Translations under genes and position numbers: made by a program
In this document: positions 18,366 to 26,828 of the stretch, piece after piece
Position numbering within the stretch: position 1 is the stretch's first letter
How the letters are laid out: each line of letters opens with the position of its first letter
The notes under the pieces: model-generated
Told to the model about the DNA's origin: nothing
What the model saw: the letters and a program-made list of their open reading frames with translations, nothing else
The model's database searches: none
From: Psychromonas marina
GTDB taxonomy: Bacteria > Pseudomonadota > Gammaproteobacteria > Enterobacterales > Psychromonadaceae
DNA: 64,000 nucleotides
NCBI RefSeq assembly: GCF_030161115.1
Contig: NZ_BSPQ01000002.1
Span: 480,003 to 544,002 of the forward strand
Reading direction: 5' to 3'

Positions 18366-19007
18366 ATGAAAATAGCTCTAATGATGGAAAATAGCCAAGC
18401 GGGTAAAAATGCAACGGTATTAAATGAACTACAAACTGTTGTCGGTCCTTTAGGTTACCCTGTTTATAACGTGGGCATGAGTGATGAAAACGATCACCAC
18501 TTAACTTATATCCACTTAGGTATTATGGCGAGTATTTTGGTTAATGCTAAAGCTGTTGATTTTGTTGTGGCAGGCTGTGGTACGGGCCAAGGCGCGATGA
18601 TGTCTTTAAATATTCATCCTGGTATCGTTTGTGGCTATTGTTTAGATCCGTCAGACGCATTTTTATTCAACCAAATCAATAATGGTAATGCACTTGCATT
18701 AGCATTTGCTAAAGGTTTTGGTTGGGGCGCTGAACTTAATGTTCGTTATATTTTCGAAAAAGCATTCACAACGGGTGAACGTGGCCAAGGTTATCCACTT
18801 GAGCGTGTTGTACCTCAGCAAGCAAACGCGGGTATTTTAAACCAAGTTAAAGCAGCGGTTACAAAAGATAACTACCTAGATTCGTTACGTGCTATCGATC
18901 AAGAGTTAGTTAAAACAGCGGTATCAGGCGAACGTTTCCAAGCTTGTTTCTTTGAAAACTGCCAAGATGAAGTGATTAAAGAATACGTACAATCATTATT
19001 AGCATAA
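18366..19007 (+). CDS. RpiB/LacAB-fold isomerase, DhuI-like
   Basis: A 213-residue member of the ribose-5-phosphate isomerase B family, longer than true RpiB (about 150). The active-site block VVAGCGTGQGAMMSLN is at about 68-83. In streptococci an RpiB-fold enzyme, DhuI, isomerises 4-deoxy-5-hexosulose uronate to 2,5-diketo-3-deoxygluconate, which DhuD (KduD-like) reduces. No KduI cupin isomerase is found here, so this gene most likely fills that step. GTAGGAGAAAAAA lies just upstream. Confidence 0.75.
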   Translation: MKIALMMENSQAGKNATVLNELQTVVGPLGYPVYNVGMSDENDHHLTYIHLGIMASILVNAKAVDFVVAGCGTGQGAMMSLNIHPGIVCGYCLDPSDAFLFNQINNGNALALAFAKGFGWGAELNVRYIFEKAFTTGERGQGYPLERVVPQQANAGILNQVKAAVTKDNYLDSLRAIDQELVKTAVSGERFQACFFENCQDEVIKEYVQSLLA

Positions 19008-19061
19008 CGTTATAACAAGTCTTTGTTAGCTGGGTATTATCCCTGCAGATAAAGCAAGAAT

Positions 19062-19103
19062 AAGACGATAATCTGTCATCGAATCATTGCAGGTTATCGT
19101 CTT
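19062..19103 (+). terminator. hairpin after the kduD-ygjV-kdgF-isomerase operon
   Basis: AAGACGATAATCTG pairs with CAGGTTATCGTCTT over 14 bp with one G-U pair. There is no clear poly-T tract after it, so it may act as an RNA stabiliser or a Rho-dependent end. Confidence 0.5.
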
Positions 19104-19595
19104 CCTATTGGACCAATCCTTTTCTCATTCCATCATACCTTCAGCATTACTTTCACTTCGATTATTTGTTAAAAAGCTAACCGATTTTTCACCCCATCTT
19201 GTGCAAAATCGAGGTTAATATTTGTTAAATAAAGGTCATATAAAATGTAGTGTGCCATGAGTGAGCGCTAACTGCTTGTTTTGATTCTACCCTAGGTTAC
19301 TTTTATGCAGTCATGTAGAACAGTTGCTTACGTGATATTGCTGTCGAGTGGCGTACCATTCCTTCAACGCTAATATTGTTGTTCAAATATTTTCCTCAAT
19401 TAAACGTCGCTTACTCATGCGTTCTCTAGTCTAAAAAGGCACTCTACACCATCCCCATGAGTTCCACCTTCAATTGAGCTTCATTGCCTTTGCCTTAATA
19501 TAAATGTGAGCGCGTTATCAGAACCTTTTTTTTTCTGAGATATAAGTCACGTGTAGGGGCTCTACTCCTTTATAAAATCTCATTTTGAATAATAA

Positions 19596-19610
19596 TGAAA
19601 CAGTATTTCA
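19596..19610. promoter_or_regulatory. KdgR-type operator before the symporter gene
   Basis: TGAAACAGTATTTCA matches the pattern TGAAAC-N3-GTTTCA with one mismatch. It ends 51 bp before the symporter start, a position that fits repression. Confidence 0.7.
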
Positions 19611-19661
19611 ATTAATTAATTTGAATTGTATTATAAAACTAAAAACAAGGAAGGTGTAAGA

Positions 19662-21434
19662 ATGAATATTGATATGGTGGTAGTGGGCGTCTATTTTATC
19701 TTTATGATAGCGATAGGTGTCATTTTTAAACGTTTTGCGGGTACATCGACAAGTGATTACTTTCGTGGCGGCGGTAAGATGTTGTGGTGGATGGTAGGTT
19801 CAACTGCCTTCATGACACAGTTCAGTGCTTGGACGTTTACCGGGGCAGCTGGTAAAGCATTTACTGATGGCTTTCCAATCATGGTTGTATTTATGGCCAA
19901 TGCGTTTGGATTCCTGCTGTCTTGGTTATATTTCTCGTACCGTTTCCGTCAAATGCGTGTTGTTACGCCGATTGAAGGTGTTCGTCGCCGTTTTGGTGCA
20001 ACAAATGAGCAAGTATTTACTTGGGCAACGATGCCAACCAGTATTGTTTACACGGGTATTTGGTTAAACGGTCTTGCGCTATTTGTAAGTGCGGTATTTA
20101 AAATCGATATCGAAACGACCATTGTCGCGACCGGTTTAATCGTACTGTTTATTTCTGTACTTGGTGGGGCTTGGGGCGTTGTTGCATCCGATTTTGTACA
20201 GATGGTTGTTATCATGGCGGTGACCGTCGTTTGTGCTATTGCAGCGTTAGTTAAAATCGGTGGCCCATCTAATCTTATCGAGCAGTTCCCTGCTGAAAGC
20301 ATTATGGGCTCTGGGATGAATTACCCATTACTGTTTATCTCTTGGTTTATCTTCATGTTTGTTAAGCAATTGCAAAACATCAATAACATGCAAGATTCTT
20401 ATCGTTTCCTAACAGCAAAAGACTCGGTTAATGCGAGAAAAGCGGCATTACTTGCGTTTGTTCTGATGTTAGTGGGTCCGGCTATTTGGTTCCTACCTCC
20501 TTGGGTAACTGCGGTTATCTACCCTGATGCTGCAACAGCGCATGCTGCAGAGTTAGGTGGTAAAGCGGCTGATGCTGTTTACCTTGTTTTTGTTGAGAAG
20601 GCGATGCCTGTTGGCATGGTTGGCTTGTTAATGTCAGCTGTATTCGCAGCAACAATGTCTTCAATGGACTCTGGTCTGAATCGTAACTCTGGTGTTTTTG
20701 TGCGCAATTTCTATTTGCCAATTATTAATAAAAAGGCAGATGACAAGAAGTTAATGCGTGTGAGTCAGTTTGTAACCGTCGTCTTTGGTGTATTGATCAT
20801 CGGTGTCGCATTGTTTATCAACTCGTTACGTGGCTTAAGTCTGTTTGATGCAATGATGTATGTTAGTACGTTGCTACAAATGCCAATTTTAGTGCCACTT
20901 TTCTTTGGTATTTTCATTAAGAAAACACCGGACTGGGCAGGTTGGGCAACGCTATTAGTCGGTGCTGTTGTCTCTTACATGGTGAGTTTTGTTATTACAG
21001 CTGAAGTGGTTAATAGCTGGTTAAGTCTTGATGCTCCGTTTACGGGTCGTGAAGCGAAAGACTTAAAAGTCTTGTTAGGTATTGTAGGTCATCTGGTTAT
21101 TACTGGTGGTTTCTTCTGCTTAACAACACGTTTCTACAAAGCGCCAGTGGGCGAACGTAGTAAAGAGCTAACTGAATTCTGGGATGATGTTGAAACACCT
21201 GTTATCTCAGGCCCTGGTCAAGATGAAATGGATCGCCAGCAACGTGACATGTTGGGTAAGTTAATTCTTATCTTTGGCGCGCTAGTGACCTTAATGGTAC
21301 TTATCCCTAATGAATTCTGGGGCCGTATGGCGTTCGTTTTCTGTGGTGCGGTGATTGTTTCTGTTGGCGCGCTGTTATTAAAAAGTGCAAGAAAAACAAC
21401 GGTTACAACGTTAAACCCTCGTACGTCTAGCTAG
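19662..21434 (+). CDS. sodium:solute symporter (SSS family)
   Basis: Inner-membrane symporter of 590 residues with about 13-14 hydrophobic segments. The start at 19662 follows AAGGAAGGTGTAAGA; a TTG at 19626 in the same frame lacks such a site. SSS proteins couple uptake of sugars and other solutes to Na+, and the family includes the Vibrio ToaA-C transporters of alginate-derived unsaturated uronates. With a KdgR-like operator just upstream and uxaC downstream, import of monomeric or short uronates is the likely role. It offers a second entry route beside the ABC importer. Confidence 0.85.
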   Translation: MNIDMVVVGVYFIFMIAIGVIFKRFAGTSTSDYFRGGGKMLWWMVGSTAFMTQFSAWTFTGAAGKAFTDGFPIMVVFMANAFGFLLSWLYFSYRFRQMRVVTPIEGVRRRFGATNEQVFTWATMPTSIVYTGIWLNGLALFVSAVFKIDIETTIVATGLIVLFISVLGGAWGVVASDFVQMVVIMAVTVVCAIAALVKIGGPSNLIEQFPAESIMGSGMNYPLLFISWFIFMFVKQLQNINNMQDSYRFLTAKDSVNARKAALLAFVLMLVGPAIWFLPPWVTAVIYPDAATAHAAELGGKAADAVYLVFVEKAMPVGMVGLLMSAVFAATMSSMDSGLNRNSGVFVRNFYLPIINKKADDKKLMRVSQFVTVVFGVLIIGVALFINSLRGLSLFDAMMYVSTLLQMPILVPLFFGIFIKKTPDWAGWATLLVGAVVSYMVSFVITAEVVNSWLSLDAPFTGREAKDLKVLLGIVGHLVITGGFFCLTTRFYKAPVGERSKELTEFWDDVETPVISGPGQDEMDRQQRDMLGKLILIFGALVTLMVLIPNEFWGRMAFVFCGAVIVSVGALLLKSARKTTVTTLNPRTSS

Positions 21435-21442
21435 GCGTTCGT

Positions 21443-21492
21443 ACCCATTATCTGCATCTCATTCAAGGTGAATACTGATGCAGATATTGGGT
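21443..21492 (+). terminator. hairpin after the symporter gene
   Basis: ACCCATTATCTGCATC pairs with GATGCAGATATTGGGT over 16 bp with one mismatch and an 18-base loop. It is followed by AAATATTAAT rather than a strong T-tract. Confidence 0.5.
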
Positions 21493-21630
21493 AAATATTA
21501 ATACCTAATGGTTGTTCACTGAGTCTCATCGCGACGTAATAAAGTACAGTAGTAGTCGATTATACCTTTATTAACGGCGTGTCTTTATCAACAGTGATCA
21601 CCAACGTATTCATTTAGGAAGAGCTTTGTT

Positions 21631-23052
21631 ATGGCAACGTTTATAGATAAAGACTTTTTGCTACAGGGTGATATAGCAAAAAATTTGTATCATCAATGTG
21701 CATCCGAGATGCCAATTATTGATTACCACAACCACTTAGATGCCAAAGATATTTATAACGATATTCATTATGTATCGATGACGGAAGCTTGGTTAAGCAG
21801 TGACCATTATATGTGGCGAGCATTAAGAAGTAATGGTGTTAATGAGCACTTTATTACCGGCAATGCCTATGAGTATGAAAAATTTCAAAAATGGTGTGAA
21901 ATCATGCCTTATTTGATTGGTAATCCCATTTATCATTGGTGCCATCTCGAGTTAAAAATCTATTTCAATCTTGATTTATTAATCAATAGTGAAAACTGTG
22001 CTGCTATATGGGAGCACTGTAATGCCTTATTAAAAACACCGGAATTTTCAATGCGTCAGCTATTGATGCGTCGTAATGTTGATACGCTGTGTACCACCGA
22101 TGATCCGCTTAGTGATCTTCGTTATCATCGTAAAATTGCCCAGTCTGATTTTCCTATCAAAGTGTTGCCAACGTTCCGAGCGGATGGACTATTCGCTATT
22201 GAAGATGTAGAAAAATTTAATGTGATGCTTAAGCAACTGACGATGCTCACCAATATCGACATTGTCGATTTTAGTAGCTATGCCGAAGCGATGGTGAGTC
22301 GGGTTGAGTATTTTGCAGAGCATCATTGCAACTTATCCGATTTGGGCCTCAAAGTGGTTGAGTACGCATACGCTTGCAGTGATGTGTTAGACGACATCAT
22401 GTTCAAAGTACTTAATCGATTATCCCTTTCTGTACTAGAAATTACACAATTTCAGAGTGCTGTATTTAAAGTCCTTGGTGAATCCTATGACTTACATGGT
22501 TGGTCTATGCAGGTTCATATTGGTGTGCTTGCTAATGTGAATAAACGCCGTCTGCACAGTCTCGGCGCGGGCAGTGGTTTTAGTGTGGCTAACGACAATG
22601 CCATTGCCACTAATCTCTGCCATTTATTGAATTCGTTAGATGAAATACGCGCGTTACCACAAACAATTCTGTATAGCGTCAACCCCAAAGACAGCCATGT
22701 ATTAGGTGCCATATTAGGCGCATTTCAGGACAGCGATGCCGCGCCTGGGAAAATACAGTTAGGCGCTGCTTGGTGGTTTAATGATCATAAATTAGGGATG
22801 GAGCAGCAGCTTCAAGACTTAGCGAATCTCGGCGCATTAGGGCGCTTTATTGGTATGTTGACCGATTCACGCAGTGTCTTGTCGATTTCTCGTCATGATT
22901 ACTTTCGCCGAATACTGTGTAACTTACTGGGTCAGTGGGTAGACACTGGCGAAATCCCAAATGATCCACACCTTCTTTTACAAACCGTAGAAAACATCTG
23001 CTATCGGAATGCTAAAAACTATTTCAACTTTCATCATTCACAAATTTTATAA
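21631..23052 (+). CDS. uxaC: uronate isomerase
   Basis: Amidohydrolase-fold isomerase of 473 residues, the normal UxaC length. It converts D-glucuronate to D-fructuronate and D-galacturonate to D-tagaturonate. The N-terminal metal motif DYHNHLD is at 31-37, and CTTDDP and HLHSLGAGSG-type family blocks follow (here RRLHSLGAGSGF). The lyase gene starts 13 bp after the stop, so the two are co-transcribed. The downstream reductases and dehydratases for its products (UxuA/B, UxaA/B) are not in the window. Confidence 0.93.
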   Translation: MATFIDKDFLLQGDIAKNLYHQCASEMPIIDYHNHLDAKDIYNDIHYVSMTEAWLSSDHYMWRALRSNGVNEHFITGNAYEYEKFQKWCEIMPYLIGNPIYHWCHLELKIYFNLDLLINSENCAAIWEHCNALLKTPEFSMRQLLMRRNVDTLCTTDDPLSDLRYHRKIAQSDFPIKVLPTFRADGLFAIEDVEKFNVMLKQLTMLTNIDIVDFSSYAEAMVSRVEYFAEHHCNLSDLGLKVVEYAYACSDVLDDIMFKVLNRLSLSVLEITQFQSAVFKVLGESYDLHGWSMQVHIGVLANVNKRRLHSLGAGSGFSVANDNAIATNLCHLLNSLDEIRALPQTILYSVNPKDSHVLGAILGAFQDSDAAPGKIQLGAAWWFNDHKLGMEQQLQDLANLGALGRFIGMLTDSRSVLSISRHDYFRRILCNLLGQWVDTGEIPNDPHLLLQTVENICYRNAKNYFNFHHSQIL

Positions 23053-23065
23053 AGGTACCTCTATA

Positions 23066-25066
23066 ATGTTGCAATTTACGCCAAAAGAAATGGTTAAAAT
23101 TCGTCAAAAAACTAGCCCCGCGCTAATTTCTCAGATTATTGAGGAAAATAAAGTGATCTTAAATTCAGAGACCTTAGTGCCACCCGATGCTCGCGCTACG
23201 TGGAATCTATACTATTTTTGTCCTAATCATGGTGTGCGCTTAACATGGGATAGATACAAACCCACTGAGCACCTTTGTGCGGTAGATGGGGAAATATTAA
23301 CTGGCGAACCCTACGATGGTGCTTGGTGGCGTGGTCTAAATGGTTTGAATGCCAAAGCATGTAATGATCTTGGTTTGTTATGGCAGATAACTCAACAACG
23401 AACTTATTTGACCAAAGTAAAAGAAATTTTACTGGGTTATGCTGAGTTTTATCCCGGTTATGAAGAGCATGGTGGCATTCCATATAACGGTCCTGGCAAA
23501 GCAAATTCACAAACCCTTTGTGAAGCTAATTGTAATATTGATTTTGCAAGAGGCTATGATTTTATTAAAGATAATCTAACCGCTAAACAACGCGAGTATA
23601 TTGAGCAACGCCTATTAAGAGAGGGCGCAGAGTTTTTAATGCAACATCGCAGTGATCAACTGCATAACCATGAAATGAAAATTTCAGCAACGATTGGGGT
23701 GATTGGTTTAATTATTAATGAGCCACGTTTCATCGACTTTGCTGTCAATACACCCTATGGCTTAACTTATCAGTTAGAGCATGGCATGAAGGGAGAAGGG
23801 TTATGGTTTGAAGGCTCGATTCATTATCATTATTATGCATTGCAAGCACTGCTTAACTTTGAAAAATTGGCACACAAAACACAGTATTCATTAAAATCAC
23901 ATCCAAACTTTCATACTATGCTGGCATTTCCGCTGAAATTGTTGATAAATACGGGTGACTTTCCGCGTTTGAATGACTGTATTGCTGGTCAGGAAAAGCT
24001 TAACCACCATCACCTTTTCGAATTTGCTTATAACCAATTTAAGGATCCGCTTTTTGCCTCGGCACTAAAAAACATCTACCTGAGCAAAGAGCGTAATAAT
24101 ATAGAAGCACTCTTATACGGCGTCGATACCTTGCCTGATGCGCCTTTACTTAGTTGCCAATCTTTCCATGCTGAACAATCTGGTATCACCATTATGTACC
24201 AAGAAAGTGGCGATAATATGCTATTAGTTAAGCATTCACCCTATGGCGGAGAGCATGACCATTATGATCGTTTAGGGCTGATTTTAAGCCGAAATGGCAA
24301 AGAGATTTTACCTGACTTAGGCACCACCGGTTACGGTGCAGAGTTACATTATGGTTATTATAAAAATACGCTGACACATAATACCTTAGCCGTTGACCAA
24401 GAAAATCAACCGCCAGCAACGCCCTCTGTGAATCACTACAATCAGCAAGATAATTTCACTTGGTTGGATGTGCAAACAGATTGGTGTGGTGAACAGCCAG
24501 AAGTCGATAGCCATACGATTGTTCAGTGGGATACTGATGCCTATAAAGACGTACGTTTTCGCCGTCAACTTTTATGGCTAGGTGATATTGCGATTGAATT
24601 TAACCATGTGCATAACCCACATAATAAACCCTTAGATCTAGTCTGGCACATACGCGGTATGCACGCAGGGTTAGATGAAGACAATCAATGTGTGAACCCA
24701 ATGACCGGACCACTTGCACGCATGATAGGGTGTCATGGCAGAGTGATTAATGACAGTTTGTCACTTGATTATCATATTGAAAACGATAGTGATTTTCATC
24801 AGCAAATGTTGGTTAATCAGGATGTGCAGCTATTACGTGGTTATGCGCCTGATAACCCTGCAGTACGTAACTTAGCTTATTCGATTGTGCGTTCTGAAGA
24901 AAAGCACTTACAGGTAGCGGTCGTACACAATTTAACTTCTGGTTCCGTGGTCAGTGTTTCAAATTTAGCGTGGCTTGAAACAGGGCTAAGTTTTGATTTA
25001 AAACGTGATCAGCAAGTACAACATGTTGATATTAGCTACGATAATGGCGAGGTGTGCTTTTCGTAA
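23066..25066 (+). CDS. heparinase II/III-family polysaccharide lyase, PL15-like
   Basis: A 666-residue lyase with an (alpha/alpha) barrel followed by a heparinase II/III-like beta-sandwich. The start at 23066 is set by AAAGG just upstream; the frame is open to 23009 inside uxaC. Family features are LHNHEMK (about 199-205), GSIHYHYY (about 250-257), HDHYDRLG (397-404) with PDLGTTGYG after it, and LTHNTL (436-441). The layout resembles exolytic PL15 enzymes such as Atu3025, which act on oligoalginate; other PL15 members cut heparin-like chains. No signal peptide is seen, so it should act in the cytoplasm on imported oligouronides. Confidence 0.78.
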   Translation: MLQFTPKEMVKIRQKTSPALISQIIEENKVILNSETLVPPDARATWNLYYFCPNHGVRLTWDRYKPTEHLCAVDGEILTGEPYDGAWWRGLNGLNAKACNDLGLLWQITQQRTYLTKVKEILLGYAEFYPGYEEHGGIPYNGPGKANSQTLCEANCNIDFARGYDFIKDNLTAKQREYIEQRLLREGAEFLMQHRSDQLHNHEMKISATIGVIGLIINEPRFIDFAVNTPYGLTYQLEHGMKGEGLWFEGSIHYHYYALQALLNFEKLAHKTQYSLKSHPNFHTMLAFPLKLLINTGDFPRLNDCIAGQEKLNHHHLFEFAYNQFKDPLFASALKNIYLSKERNNIEALLYGVDTLPDAPLLSCQSFHAEQSGITIMYQESGDNMLLVKHSPYGGEHDHYDRLGLILSRNGKEILPDLGTTGYGAELHYGYYKNTLTHNTLAVDQENQPPATPSVNHYNQQDNFTWLDVQTDWCGEQPEVDSHTIVQWDTDAYKDVRFRRQLLWLGDIAIEFNHVHNPHNKPLDLVWHIRGMHAGLDEDNQCVNPMTGPLARMIGCHGRVINDSLSLDYHIENDSDFHQQMLVNQDVQLLRGYAPDNPAVRNLAYSIVRSEEKHLQVAVVHNLTSGSVVSVSNLAWLETGLSFDLKRDQQVQHVDISYDNGEVCFS

Positions 25067-25081
25067 TTACAAATAAATTAG

Positions 25082-25109
25082 TTGACGCTTAGCGGCGTCA
25101 ATGTTTCTT
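25082..25109 (+). terminator. terminator after the uxaC-lyase unit
   Basis: TTGACGC-TTAGCG-GCGTCAA is a perfect 7-bp stem followed by TGTTTCTTC, 16 bp after the lyase stop. It marks the end of the uronate locus. Confidence 0.7.
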
Positions 25110-25480
25110 CAATATAACGTTAACTTGTCGATTAGGGGACTTCATCTCGCTACAAGTTATCGTTATACCCATACCAACTCATTTTATTTTCTGTTAATAC
25201 TTCCAATACGATAATACTGCTCCTTGAAAATAGGGAGAAGAGGTTATTAGATCTTCAATATTTAATGCTTTTGGCATAAGCAAGCAGGTGCTCAGCAAAG
25301 CATCGGCTAGGTTAAACATTTGCTCGACACCACTGAACAATATTTATTTTTTAAAAATTTTCATATCACCTTATTAAATAAGCTAATTTCCTCTTTAAAT
25401 CATTCTGCAGCTACAATTATAACGGCTTTTAAATTTTAACCCTGCGTGTTGCTGTTTTCTAGGTAAAGAGGGTTGTATAT
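25110..25480. other. intergenic region after the uronate locus
   Basis: About 370 bp, AT-rich, with no gene or recognisable site apart from the terminator at its left edge. Confidence 0.5.
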
Positions 25481-26047
25481 GTGAGAAAAATAGAGGAAAT
25501 TAAACAGATCTATCATAAAATTAAAAACAGCATAGTTAAGAGGGGTAAATATATTTTGAAAAATATTAAAACCATGAAAGTGTTTGGCAGTGCATTGCTT
25601 ATTTTTGGTTGTTTTATCATTGTACTTGTTTTGGGTGTCGATTTTACTTCTGAAGATAAGAATAAAGTCGAGAGCAACACCGCGCAGCACCGGGTTTATG
25701 AATCGATAGGTGAGTTAGGGGGCTTTTCAAAGGGTGAGGGCGTCACGGCAAATATAATCAATGAGGTTAACGACAACATCGATAACCCTGATCTTGACGT
25801 TATTATTAACTGTTATACAAACAGCAGTGTCACTGCTTTTCGTGATTATTTAAGAGCGGTCAATTTTTCGAAGGGACAGTTTTGTAAGGTACAACAAAAC
25901 TTAGAAGTCACATCGACAACGAATCAAATTAACAACGAACGATGTATCGCCCCTGCATCAATCATATTGAGTGCTGATGAACTTGAAAAATTAGATCGTC
26001 AATATACGGGAGATCTCACAGCAGATTTAGCCAGCTGTAAAATTTAA
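25481..26047 (+). CDS. hypothetical membrane-anchored protein
   Basis: 188 residues from GTG 25481; a shorter form from ATG 25574 (MKVFGSAL, 157 residues) is possible. There is a basic N-terminal stretch, one membrane segment (about residues 37-53, ALLIFGCFIIVLVLGV) and a soluble C-terminal part with four cysteines that probably faces the periplasm. I recognise no domain. A small frame with a good ribosome binding site follows 21 bp later. Confidence 0.6.
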   Translation: MRKIEEIKQIYHKIKNSIVKRGKYILKNIKTMKVFGSALLIFGCFIIVLVLGVDFTSEDKNKVESNTAQHRVYESIGELGGFSKGEGVTANIINEVNDNIDNPDLDVIINCYTNSSVTAFRDYLRAVNFSKGQFCKVQQNLEVTSTTNQINNERCIAPASIILSADELEKLDRQYTGDLTADLASCKI

Positions 26048-26068
26048 ACAATACTAAGGGAGAGTAAT

Positions 26069-26191
26069 ATGAGTGAAACAAGTATCCACGTATCACTCAT
26101 TGCCAACCTATCAAAAATTCGTAAAGACTATTCATCGAGTCATCAGAATAACGGCTTCACAGCAGTTAAAATAGGCTGCTTATCTTATTAA
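26069..26191 (+). CDS. possible 40-residue small protein
   Basis: ATG 26069 is preceded by AAGGGAGAGTAAT, a strong ribosome binding site, and opens a 40-codon frame ending at TAA 26191 (begins MSETSIHVSL, ends GCLSY). It sits directly behind the membrane protein gene on the same strand. No family recognised; it could also be the 5' remnant of a longer gene. Confidence 0.4.
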   Translation: MSETSIHVSLIANLSKIRKDYSSSHQNNGFTAVKIGCLSY

Positions 26192-26260
26192 TAAAGAATA
26201 TTTCGAGGCTGAAGGGAAATAGGAATAGAGCCGAAACTCTACCCCCATTAGGTGGAATCG

Positions 26261-26746
26261 TTAATTAATATATAATAATCTACCGCGTTCAATATCTTGT
26301 TCAACTATATCCGTAGACAATATGCTGTGCTCTTCATTACGATGATCATGTCCATGTTGAGCAGTATTATGCGTTTCTTTCTCTTTTAACTTTTCAACAT
26401 CTAAATAAGTTAAGGTTAATTCATTACAAAACGTTTCATTCCATAATAGTTGACCTTGTTCACTCGCCATTATTTCTTCAGCTTTTGTGCCCAAACTATT
26501 CATGTAATACATGCCTAACTCCTCACCATCAACGTTTGCATGATTGATAAGGTTGATAAATGCTGGTTCTTGGTCTTCTTCTGATAAGTGACCATTGTTG
26601 TAACAGACTGTAAGGCTAATAATGTCATTGCCTAATGCTTCAAGTGCAGGATTAAAGTGATTATGGTTGTGGTTGTGCTCTGTAGCATTCACTAAGCTTG
26701 GTAATAAAATAAAAATACTGATAATTGATGTTGTTACTGTGTTCAT
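26261..26746 (-). CDS. exported histidine-rich hypothetical protein
   Basis: 161 residues with a signal peptide (about residues 1-21, ending VNA) and two histidine-rich stretches, HNHNHNH at about 24-30 and HGHDHRNEEH at about 135-144, which could bind Zn, Cu or Ni. The central part has two cysteines. It is the last of three minus-strand genes for exported proteins headed by the metallo-hydrolase gene; the last two have 70-80 bp gaps. Function unknown. Confidence 0.65.
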   Translation of the reverse strand: MNTVTTSIISIFILLPSLVNATEHNHNHNHFNPALEALGNDIISLTVCYNNGHLSEEDQEPAFINLINHANVDGEELGMYYMNSLGTKAEEIMASEQGQLLWNETFCNELTLTYLDVEKLKEKETHNTAQHGHDHRNEEHSILSTDIVEQDIERGRLLYIN

Positions 26747-26828
26747 AATAGTTCCACCTATTTATATTGGGTTCTACAAAGGCTTGTAAATCACACTTAA
26801 CAAGCCTTTTTATTGCTTTAAAGGCATC

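Larger units (their letters stand above)
19008..19661. other. intergenic region before the symporter gene
   Basis: About 650 bp without a credible gene. It holds the hairpin at 19062-19103, the KdgR-like site at 19596-19610 and, between them, AT-rich sequence in which I recognise nothing. Confidence 0.6.
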
